DNA of 64,000 nucleotides from Manduca sexta. Lineage: Eukaryota > Arthropoda > Insecta > Lepidoptera > Sphingidae. The stretch lies in contig NC_051126.1 of the NCBI RefSeq assembly GCF_014839805.1, positions 5,960,609 to 6,024,608 of the forward strand, in the 5' to 3' direction. This document shows positions 51,165-60,830 of the stretch, one piece after another (within the stretch, counting starts at the first letter, position 1; each line of letters opens with the position of its first letter). The position numbers and the translations under genes are program-made. Under the pieces are notes generated by a model. That model did no database searches. It was not told where the DNA came from and saw only the letters and a program-made list of their open reading frames with translations.

Positions 51165-53519
51165 CTGGAAAATAAGAATAAAGTTTATATATTTTGTATC
51201 AGTTTAAATATTTTTCTACTTTCTTTATACACTAAATAGCAACTTCAAACAGTGTTTAAGACGTTTACCTATACATACATAGCACGCTGTATGTAGGAAT
51301 TTATGACTAATCAGTTGAGTAGTAATCAAGACGTAACCTTTTAAATTTTCTTATCTTGTATTTTGATTTTAGGATCAATAAAGACTAGATTCCAGTATAC
51401 CGCAGTCAATAAATATACACCAGATTTAGGCGCAAAGGAAATATTTACAGATCATAAACAAGTATCGAGGCATCGACCTGTCTTTTGATTTAACTCATAA
51501 CCCACCACAGAAGTTATCAGACTTCGCAATACATACTATGCAAAATCATTATTTTTAAAACTATGTGAAAGTTTCTTGAAAACCGTACCCTTCCAATTAT
51601 TTTTCATAATGATTCAAATAATGCAGTGATCCTTACTGCTAAGGGTAATCTAAAAATAATGACTTGTAAATAATGAGCAAATTTCCTCCTTTTATGTGTC
51701 ATGAATCATCTCCGCTCTGCATGATTTATCGTAATGTTCAAGATCATCATGTTTGTAATAAAAAATATCTAATGTGTTACGATGGTTTATAGGAATTATT
51801 CATTTACTATTATCTATTTTGATAATAATATTGGGCCAATTAATTGTGAGAATATAAAACATTATCCCGATATATAACTTTCTGTTATAATATAGGGATA
51901 ATGAGTTATCGTATGTATTTCTGTCTGTGTATTAAGATCATCTTTTTATCTATTTTTACCAATTTCTTCAAATTAAATTGATCAAGATGACGTGTGCAGT
52001 GCGATTCCGTGCAGTAATTTGTGTTTAAAAGTTTTGCATTGCGTTGTTCTTGTTTAGGAATATTCGTTGTACTTAGTATTAAGAGAGGAATTTCTTTATC
52101 TTTAATTAACTTTTATAAAATCTATCTTAAGACTTAAATGAATATTCGTAAGGATCATATTTTATTGATATCATAGAGCTTGAATACTTACATGTCAAAT
52201 ATAAGTATATTTTGTATGTAGATCGGTCGCCTACGATACAGGCTACCTAGTTTAGAGACAGAGGTATAATTTTTCTCCTATGATTTCAATAAAATTTTAT
52301 TAGTATATTACCTAAGACTTATGTTAGTTCATAAGGAAAACTGTATTTAGGTAAATTTAATAAATAAATGAAACGTGAAAACCTAGGGAGGTAAAAACTG
52401 ATTATCGTCAAAGTGTAACGAAGATTTACGTCTAATTCTTACGAAGATTTGACGACTATATCGAAGCTATGCTGACGTTTTTGGCACTTAAAATGTACTC
52501 AAGAATAATATAACACCTCATACTTATCAAACTGGACTTATCCGATCATCGTCATTGGATTTGATATGAATTATGGCCGGAATTACTTTTAAGGTGTAAT
52601 TCTGATGTCATCCTTAGATTATATTATAATAATTGAAAACCATTTCAGAACAAAAGATTGTTGGACCGCTGATGTCATTACAAATTTCAAATTTTCATAG
52701 TAAAAAAAATATTCAGCTAATTTATTATTAGAATAGGTGTGTCGTATGCATTATTGAAATGTTTTCAATTCCACTGAGCAAAGGCTTAAATTCTTTAAAA
52801 TGATAATTTTTTAGCGAATTCTATATTTACCTATTTACAGTAAAACCTATTTTAATAGTAGGGCAGTAATGCATAGCATTCACATGTTTTTTTCCATCAC
52901 TGATATTAATTATATTATCTACTCTAAAATTATCTAAAAAGTACTATCATCACGGAAAAGCTACTACTGGTATTAGGTATAAGATTTTAAATAAGAATAT
53001 TTTTTTTTATCACCTGTGTTATCAACCCGTTTTCGGGACTTCAGTTATTTGTAATTAAACCCTGATTAAGGAGTGTTAATGAATTTTAGTATTAGGTTTT
53101 TTAAATTCTTATTACTCATTCCGATAACAGTTGATTAGTATGTTGATATTTTCATATTAAGCTTTCAATATAAGATTATTTTTATTTCGGTATTGTATTA
53201 TGATTCAATTTTGTTATGTTTTTTGATAGGGGGTTACTCCATTATACAGTGTAAATAATTACGTAATTTATTTCAATTGTCTATTGTGAAATACCGTAGG
53301 TTAAAATTATTTAGTAAATAAATTCAGATAAAATAATGTTTCTTCTAGAAATCAGGGCAATGACTTTTATACCTACATTATACTCAATTTACATCCATTT
53401 TCATATAGTAATTTGACTGAGCAAATTGACTTGCAGAAATAAAAATATATGCTTTCATTATCTACTTACCATTCCATTTACAATTAATCTATTGTCTAAC
53501 GATTATCACACAACAAATT

Positions 53520-53690
53520 CATGACGTCACAACACAACACGGACAATCACGTCGACGTAACAGCAAACACTCGTGAAAAATGATTACTGGGGAAAAAGGC
53601 CGTCAGTGCACTACGATCTATTGTAGCTCACAATTTTGTGAGAGCGCTAAGGTACTACGGCGTAGTATGCGGACGGCCTAAAGGCGACAA
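53520..53690. promoter_or_regulatory. CpG-rich palindrome cluster, possible promoter or enhancer
   Basis: Contains a perfect CRE (TGACGTCA, 53522-53529) and the palindrome ACGTCGACGT (53549-53558). It also has fold-backs CTCACAA-TT-TTGTGAG and TACTAC-GGC-GTAGTA, bracketed by AGGCCGTC and GACGGCCT (about 53597-53689). The last three could fold into a branched hairpin. The patch lies about 50-200 bases upstream of a - strand donor near 53468, so it may be an internal promoter. It might instead be a small transposon relic. Confidence 0.35.
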
Positions 53691-53974
53691 ATGAAACACA
53701 GATCAACGTCACAACATAAATAATTATTCATTCAATATTTACACAGTAACAAAATGAAATCAAATGATATGCGCATTGACCCACATAAAACTTTTACAGA
53801 GTTTACTTTAAATTAAAAGATTTATACACATTAAGCGGAGAATTACAAAGTAATTTTCACTTATCTCTAAAATATATTACTTAAATACATTTTCATTATA
53901 ATAACATTGGAATGTTTTCATCGCACAACCTCTTTATTATAAACTATTTTGAGATTCTGCACTTTATATACTGA

Positions 53975-54470
53975 CTAGCGGCACCGGGATTTATTTGTAC
54001 GAGTTTTGTACGTATATTCTATTTCATCTTACATAATAAAATATTTTTAAACATTTCACATGTTTTCGTATCGTGATTTCAAGTATATAATTTTATACGA
54101 GCGCGGTAGAGTGACTCCACTGAACGTAATAGTTACTGGAATGGCGTCGAGATAGACTATTGATTTACGAGAGAAGACTGACCCTCGTCAGTCGACATCA
54201 TTATGCCGGTCTCTTCGGAGCTGGATATATACACAGGCTGATTCAAAAACGCGCCATAGATGGCGGTAGCGAAGGACGAAATTGTTCAAAAGGTAACCAA
54301 ACACAACTTATAGCTACTAATAATATGCATAAATGCGGTCTGGAAATCGTTATAATAACGATTAGATTTTACATAAATTATGAAAGGGAAGCCGACCGGA
54401 ATCGTGTTATATGGACCCTTCGCCACCAATAGGTGGGCCACTATGGCGGGTTTACACCTTGGGCGGATAC
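53975..54470. repeat. Probable repeat-derived segment
   Basis: Begins GACTAGCGGCACCGGGATTT, similar in style to CTAGCGGCC strings at 38236 and 57291. Near 54187 it has GTCAGTCGACA, shared with 3652 and 35893. It also has ACAGGCTGATTCAAAAACGC. A 90-codon frame (54160-54432) has no recognised domain and is probably chance. The class is unknown. Confidence 0.35.
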
Positions 54471-54497
54471 AAAATATATCCTACAACCAACAAAGTG

Positions 54498-54503
54498 TTT
54501 ATT
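54498..54503 (-). terminator. Poly(A) signal for the proximal C-terminal exon
   Basis: AATAAA on the - strand, 15 bases after the TAA at 54519-54521. Such closeness supports use of the exon at 54622-54519 as a terminal exon. Confidence 0.4.
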
Positions 54504-54518
54504 TGTAACAATCTTCGT

Positions 54519-54622
54519 TTATAAGGTAACTGTGAAGTCTCCATCCTTGTGGTCAGTTTGCACGGCGGCCGGCGCGCGGTCTGGCATCTTCAAAATCATT
54601 TGCTGATGATGTTCTGTACTCT
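54519..54622 (-). CDS. Candidate proximal C-terminal exon of the - strand Kir gene
   Basis: The acceptor on the - strand is GTGATGTCACACAG, with a weak pyrimidine tract. The first two bases (AG) complete a phase-1 codon with the G of the donor at 59062, giving Glu362. Thirty-three further codons follow, including MPDRAPAAVQTDHKDGDFTV, then Leu and TAA. The segment is GC-rich amid AT-rich flanks and is followed at once by AATAAA. The ending V-T-L fits a class II PDZ ligand. It would be an alternative end to the exon at 51164 and give 395 residues. No homology was recognised; phase, composition and the poly(A) signal are the evidence. Confidence 0.45.
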
Positions 54623-54943
54623 CTGTGTGACATCACAAACATATTACTTACTGCTAAACAAAAAGGAGCTATGTATTAAGCGATTTAAAGTACAAAGTTT
54701 GTTAACTGTAGTGTGATTAATTATAATGAAAGTAAAAATATTTTCGTAAAAATAATTAAAATTAGTGCCTTTGTACTTTAAATCGACAAAAGTCTAAATC
54801 ATGCTGTATTGACATATAATTTTATCCATAATAACATCTAGTATATTAATTTATTTTATACATAATGAAAATAATATTATTAAGTGCATTTAAAAATAAA
54901 TAATGACAAGGTAAGAAAGAAAAGAAATAAAAAAGTTATGTTA

Positions 54944-55087
54944 TTAGCACGTTCGGCCGAGAGCCGCCATTCTGATACAATATTTCTCCACACATATAAT
55001 CCAGATTTACGGTAGACGTCAGTAGACGTTGTGTTGATTTTATTTAAAAAATAACGTTAATATACGTTACTGGGCCGAACGTGCTAA
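54944..55087. mobile_element. MITE with 15-base terminal inverted repeats
   Basis: TTAGCACGTTCGGCC (54944-54958) is the exact reverse complement of GGCCGAACGTGCTAA (55073-55087). The element is 144 bases with no coding capacity. The terminal TTA/TAA may be part of the target site. The superfamily is not assigned. Confidence 0.8.
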
Positions 55088-57699
55088 GCCTAGTAGTATA
55101 GCAAGGTGCGGGAATTAATATTTCTGGAATGAGTTAATAACAAGCAGATTGCAAAGAAGAACTCAAGTACACTGTTTCGATAACAATATTTAACAACAGA
55201 AATCCTAAAAAAATAAAAATATTTCTTAATTATCCTATAGCTACGTTGATAAGTATATAATAAGAAATTATTTTATAATTTTATATTTACGTCTAAGATA
55301 CCTTTTTAAGGTCGACGTTCATTAAAACTATGTCGACATAGATACAATAATACGCCCATTCGACATCATCATACAATAACAGATTGTACGATAAAGCAAA
55401 TCCTGCCAAAAACGAAAGGCGACTATTTTTACCAGTGTTATTTTTAAGGTCAATTACAACGGTTTTACTAGATAAGATAACCAAAATTGACGCACTAATC
55501 CATTTTACACAGCAAGATAAAACATCTTGAGACGTCTTGACGATTCGGTGAAATATCAGGGCCCTTTCATCAATATTGTATTCTTTATATTAGGTATCCA
55601 CGTTTTGCGACATACTTATAGTAATTATATAAAAAATAATGTATCTACATCTTAAATATTATTATTTTGTTATAATATAACGACATATTAAAACTATTGT
55701 TATAATTATTGACCGTGACGTAAATTAATTTAACAGTTATTATAATTACAAAGAGTAGTTGATAAACAAATTTAATCCGATTTAACAAAACACGTGCTCA
55801 AGTACTAATATTTAAAATGTACAAAGCACTATTGTTGAGGTGAATTTAGGCCTTTAAACAACAAACAATGAATAAAAATCAAAAATACCAGTTAAACTAA
55901 ACGTTTTGAATCACTCCGAATGCCACTGCAAAGAACGAAACCATTAAAATAATCGTTGCCTCTTCGAGTCAGTTAAATATTGATGATGATAGAATGATAT
56001 ATGAACTTGAAACGGTTGCTAGCGTCAATGATCTCAGGTCATTGGCAAAGCAAATGTATCCTGTATCAAAAAGGGGGAAACAAATTGGCAAAATTGTACA
56101 TCCTGCCGAGATTTGATAACTGGCAACGGATAAGAAACATTTGGGACATTATTGTCACTAACCAAATCGCTTCCTGGTGTCAATAAAAATATTTATGTTG
56201 TATATAAAAATAAAAAATCAATTAGTGATGGGATCGAAGACATGCACTTTAAACATCCCGCTAAACCCGCTATGAGAAATTAATTATGATGAGATACCGT
56301 CAAATAAATATTATATTTTCAAAATATAGCTTTATTTTACACCTACCACACAATTAATCGCCCGATGATTTTAAAGATTAATTTAAAATAGAAAGTTCCC
56401 AAAACATTAAAGTAATATTTTTTACTGATCGTGTAGTATCGCGGCACAAAAATACATATAACATTACAATTATTGTATGTATATAATGACGGTAAATAAA
56501 AATATTTTACATAAGTTATTCTTGATCATATTTACTAAAAAGCAATTTACATTTAGCTATGACTAATGTGCGTGCACCATATTGAACACGTTACAGACCA
56601 CAGAGAAGCTTCTAATATCAAGAGTATCTCCGATTTCAATAATTTATAATGATTCTTTAAATTTACGCGAATGATCGCCACGAGATTATGAAGGCTGTAT
56701 ATTAAAAATTTGGAAGTAAAACATTAAATAAATTTATCGCAAAAAAATCCTTTAAGTAGTTTATATTCAATAAATCATATTAGTTTATAATTTAATTACA
56801 ATCAATTCTATCATCTTGATTTCCTAAATAACTTATTATTCACGATATGAGTTCACATCTTCAGGTAAAAATGTAAATTAACACGTTAAAACACCTACTT
56901 AAAAGTTTATTAGCGCTTTATTTGTGAACATAATAATTGTTAAAACACGTACAAGAGGGCTATTTAAATAATTGCGTGGCATGAAATCACTTCGCGCATA
57001 AATTAGCACTAGTCGAGAGTATATTCATAAGTACTTGTGTATACTGTGATGTGATTGATGGCTCCTTTACTTTATCACATTTCAAGAAATTTGGCCACTA
57101 ATGGTATATCAATTATTAAAGTAGGCGCATTTTACTAAAATTAATTGTACGCTGAAATTGAAACGGAACATCCTTTGTTTGTTTTTGACGCCCATATGTG
57201 GGGCTTCGTACGCGCAATATGTAGAAAGAGGGTACAAAAGATTTTTTAATTTATAGATGAATCGGTTGTAAAAAAAAGAATTGCCTCGTACTAGCGGCCC
57301 TGCAACTGTTTATATAGAAATGTGACATAACACGTACTGTCGTTATTGTAAATAAAAAACTGATTTCTGAACGAAATTGTTTTCAAAAAAAAGAAATAAT
57401 TTAAAATTTGTTCCAACAATCAGGAATACAACAAAAAATATACACCTAAGTTTCTAGAGGCGTCCTCAAGTACTGCTCACAAGCGGTTATTGATTTTTAT
57501 TTTATAAATGTTGACAAACATTGGTCTGAGTCTTTAAATTATGGCTAAAATTCAAATTCTTATAGCCAAGGTACACATTAATATTTGTGTATATTACACA
57601 ACAAAATTCTGTGAAGTTAACTCTACATAGCTTTGTTGAATTTCTTAGAATAACAAATTTTTATGTGCGTCAATTCCTCAGAAGAATTATTTCATCTAA

Positions 57700-57995
57700 C
57701 TAATATAATAATGCGAAAGTTCATGAAAATATTTGTATGTTTGTTAGAAGTAAACGCAGAAAATCCTTAACGGATTTGGATGAAATTTGATACAAGGATA
57801 GACTATGTCCTAGATTAACATATAGATATTTTTATCCCTGTAATTTACACCCATGGGATATAATAGATTTTTTTTTGATTTTTAAATTGATGACGCTGGC
57901 ATCGTAGAGGTGGCGCTTCGAATTACTACAGTATTTTGGGGAACGCTACAGAGTGAAAGGCTTTTCACGCGGGCAAAGCCGCGAGCAGCACTTAG
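57700..57995 (+). mobile_element. Helitron-like non-autonomous element
   Basis: Starts near ACTAATATAATAATGCGAAA, contains GGATTTGGATGAAATTTGAT, and ends in CACGCGGGCAAAGCCGCGAG followed by CACTTAGT. The GC hairpin plus CTTAG-type end matches the family at 2830. It shows the typical arrangement of lepidopteran Helitron-like repeats. Confidence 0.6.
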
Positions 57996-59061
57996 TATCT
58001 TATAATTTTTATAACAGTGCCTTTCTTAACACATCTATTTGTTACTGATAGTAAAAAAGATATAAATTTATATCTGTATAAGTTCGTCCAAGAAATTTCT
58101 ACCGGCATTTATGAATTAACGGAAGTCATAAGAGTACAAATGTCATACTTATCTAACAGTAAGCTGTAGTAAGGAGAATTAGTTTACACTGTACAGTGTG
58201 CTGTGTACATAAAGAGTGACGCCTGACATGAGATCACGAGAACGCTCTAACGACTGATGAATAACTGCGCGAAGTAAATGTATTGGATATGTTATTGTTA
58301 TTTAAGTACTAGGCAGGGTATATTGTATTTATTTTAAGGACCATTTTCTGTTGTCGAAATTGAAATGTAAACATTGCAATAGATTATAAAAATTCTAGTT
58401 CTAAAAAATAATAATTCGGCCTAAAGAAATAAAGTAATTAATGTCTGACTTCTTTAAAAAAACTGGCCAAAATATTAAATTGTTAAAAAAAAGAAAGAAA
58501 AAATAAAAGTACGTAAATGCGGTGCATAATGCGAAAGTAGAGCGGTAAGGAGCATTCAGCGTGTTAATTGCATTACAAAATTAATACATTATATACTAAT
58601 TATAATTAAAGTATCCATAATATATATACGTGTTATCCAAAATATCATAATTTTTAACACAAATAGACGGCGTCATCTTAAATAAAAGGTTAAAAAATCA
58701 CAACACATTGAAATGCAATCGTTTAGGTAATAAATTAGACATTATCGTGTCGTGTAGAAAACAAGGCAGCTGTTCGTATGTTGACCCTAGATAAATGTTA
58801 CCACTGCTCATGTAATAATTCTAATTAGAACGCTGCCTATATTACATTGTTATTTTTAGGCCTAAAATTAAATTAAGTACTTTCACGAGTTACACAATAT
58901 TAGCCTTAACGGAATAAAATTGTTCTCTTTGGATTTTAATAACATTTTGAGCAAATTAATTTTGGCATTACACGCGTAACATATAACACATAAAGCAATT
59001 AACTAGCACCTTCTCCACATTAACCAATCACCGCCAGATTTATTTTTGAAAAATAACTCAC

Positions 59062-60119
59062 CGATAGATCTACGATCTGCCTGACTGCCGTAGAATTCGT
59101 CCAGCTCCTTAGCGGAGCACAGCGGTGTGTCCACCTGCGTCGTCTCGTCGAATTTAGAGTAATCCACTTCGTAACCCTGTCGCTCACGATTATACATCAC
59201 TAGTGGCACGAATCTGTGTCCCCACATTATCTCACTGGTGGTGTAACTAGACCGAGCCTGCGTCGTCTGCCCCGTCGACTCTATCGTTCCCTCCAGGATC
59301 ACCACGATCTCGAACCGTTCTTGGAGCACGTCCGCCGCCGACACTCCGTAGAACGGACTTTCCCTATTTATCCGGTGGACCATCGTGATAGGCCATATGA
59401 AGAATAAATTGCTATCGCAACCGTCAGCGTTCAGCTCTAATTCCGTTTGATAGTGAGAGAGTACCTCTCCTTCCTTCGTCCGTCTAGATCGGATTAATTG
59501 AGCTCTGACGCTGGCACCTATTATATGCGATTTCCTCAGATCACCCACTCGGAACATCAGGCACAGCTCGCCGTCTCTTTGACACACCACTGCATATTTC
59601 GAGAACAGTAGCGTCTGCGTTCTGTGTTTGGGTCTCGTCATTTTTGCAAAAACTATGCCCACCATAAATGCTTGGATCATAACTCCAACGATACTCTGCA
59701 AGCACATGATGAATATTGCTTCCGGACATTCTTCCGTCGTAGTGCGAGAACCATAACCTATAGTATGTTGGGTCTCAATACTGAATAGGAAGCACGAAGT
59801 AAAATCAAATATGTTGAAAACACAAGGCTTCCAGTTATTAGCCTCCTGATTGCCTGGCAGATGTTCGGGCTCTAAATCACCGTGTGTGAATGCTATGAGC
59901 CACCAGATCAGCGCGAAGCCCAGCCACGATAGGATAAAGGAGAGTGTAAACACTAACAGAGTCCAACGCCATTGTGCATCCACGAGAGTCGTGAACATAT
60001 CCTGCAGGAATTTCAACCGCCGCTGAGAAATCCTCGATTTGAGAATATTGCACTCCCCATTTTTGAGTATGGCTCGTCGTCTAGTCCTTCGTGTGACGCC
60101 ATGTCTGTGAGACCGACTC
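59062..60119 (-). CDS. Inward-rectifier K+ channel (Kir/Irk), main exon
   Basis: One exon encodes nearly the whole channel. The acceptor is TTGTTTGTTTACAG (phase 2 in, completing Lys9) and the donor is ATCG|GTGAGT at 59062 (phase 1 out), giving residues 10-361. It shows a basic N-terminal segment, TM1 (WTLLVFTLSFILSW), turret cysteines C108 and C140, the filter TIGYG (128-132), TM2, the basic segment RPKHR, the cytosolic domain with FIWPITMVHRI, ILEGTIESTGQTTQARSS and WGHRF, and it ends near DTPLCSAKELDEF. The Kir2.1 D172 position is Gln (Q158) and the E224 position is Gly (G210), so weak rectification is expected. Reading on past the donor adds 18 intron-encoded residues and stops at 59003. 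The + strand neighbour splits this same region over five exons. It belongs to the insect Irk1/Irk2 (Kir2) group; the exact orthologue is undecided. Confidence 0.95.
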
Positions 60120-60344
60120 CTGTAAACAAACAAGTTAATATTTATAGTAGTCGTATTTCAATGATTCTCATTATGTATTTATGCATTGTATTCCTGTAAG
60201 TGTGAACACGTAGTTCACGCTTGCAGCTACGGTGCGGCGGCGACCTTCGTCGATGTTAATACAAGTTATACGTCGTCTCGCGTACGACGGCTTTCTCAAG
60301 GAAATAATTTGTAATCATTAAAATTAAATTTTAAACGTTTAATG

Positions 60345-60566
60345 GACGGAAAAGCCAATGAACAGACAAAAGCGACAGTACGGTATGGTTTCTGTTGGTG
60401 ACGGCTGCACGTGGGGACGGGCGTCGACCAACCTCTTGCTGCCTGTGGGGTAGTATACTCCAGGTGAGAGGTTTCCGTTGCCGGGCACGGTCTTCACTTT
60501 GAGCCACTCGTCGGGCAGAAGCTGGGTCTCCTCCTTGCAGGAGGGCGACTCGGGGTCGGCGTGCAT
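60345..60566 (-). CDS. Possible alternative N-terminal exon of the - strand Kir gene
   Basis: A GC-rich frame opens at ATG 60566 (context ACACCATGC), begins MHADPESPSCKEETQLLPDE, and would run on to 60342 if unspliced. Codons up to about 60390 are strongly GC-ending, unlike the flanks, which suggests real coding. To join the main exon it needs a phase-2 donor. The options I see are AAGAG|GTTGGT (near 60430), CC|GTCACC (near 60403) and CC|GTACTG (near 60384), and all are weak. It would supply a longer N-terminus than the tiny exon at 60629. The end coordinate is therefore uncertain. Confidence 0.35.
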
Positions 60567-60603
60567 GGTGTGTGGATGCGAGGTGGTCGTGCGCGCGACT
60601 CAC

Positions 60604-60629
60604 TTGCGGCGGACCGTCTGTGCCACCAT
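60604..60629 (-). CDS. Kir channel, short first coding exon
   Basis: ATG at 60629 opens MVAQTVRR plus two bases AA, then a strong donor CGCAA|GTGAGTCG. The phase is 2, matching the acceptor at 60119, so the joined codon is AAG (Lys9) and the product starts MVAQTVRRK-SRSHRHG. An in-frame TGA 9 bases upstream fixes the start. The same phase-2 intron lies at the same point of the + strand Kir gene, which supports the model. If the donor is skipped, the frame ends at TGA after nine codons and would act as an upstream ORF for the frame at 60566. Confidence 0.7.
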
Positions 60630-60639
60630 CCCTCGGTCT

Positions 60640-60830
60640 CAAGCCTCCTGAAGCATCGCGCGCGATAATGCCTCGGTCACGACTGACTCTCTCGTGCCCG
60701 CCGGCACAACAACGCGCTAAATGTTGTATAATTGTACCGCGAGATTCTATATCGGAAATTATCAGCTCGCTACGGAAAACAAATTTTAGTTAGTGCCTGC
60801 TTTGACGTCGCTTCGTCTACAGCGTGTACC
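60640..60830 (-). promoter_or_regulatory. Probable promoter and 5' leader of the - strand Kir gene
   Basis: CpG-richer DNA (60590-60720) just upstream of the first coding exon. TCAGTC on the - strand at 60686-60681 fits an arthropod initiator; the +28 position does not match a DPE. No TATA box was seen at the right distance. The start site is tentative. Confidence 0.35.

Larger units (their letters stand above)
51165..54518 (-). other. Intron or spacer of the - strand Kir gene
   Basis: AT-rich except for a CpG-rich, palindrome-dense patch at 53520-53690. On the - strand a good donor (GGAATG|GTAAGTAG) lies at about 53468, downstream of that patch, hinting at an untranslated exon. No coding frame accompanies it. 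Confidence 0.5.
54623..59061 (-). other. Intron after the channel core of the - strand Kir gene
   Basis: AT-rich, 4.4 kb. It holds a MITE (54944-55087) and a Helitron-like copy (about 57700-57995). The 5' donor is ATCG|GTGAGT. No further exon was recognised. Confidence 0.6.

Noticed and set aside
53468..53700. An untranslated exon from the CpG island feeding the exon at 51164 as a separate gene
   Set aside because: A donor exists near 53468, but none of the possible junction frames gives an ATG-started reading of the 89-codon frame, and the relevant frame has a stop just upstream. Kept only as a possible regulatory region.
59003..60133. Reading the - strand Kir as a complete 376-residue single-exon gene starting MFVYR
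   Set aside because: Both ends run into intron: the start lies before an acceptor (TTGTTTGTTTACAG) and the last 18 residues follow a consensus donor. Phase-matched outer exons exist.
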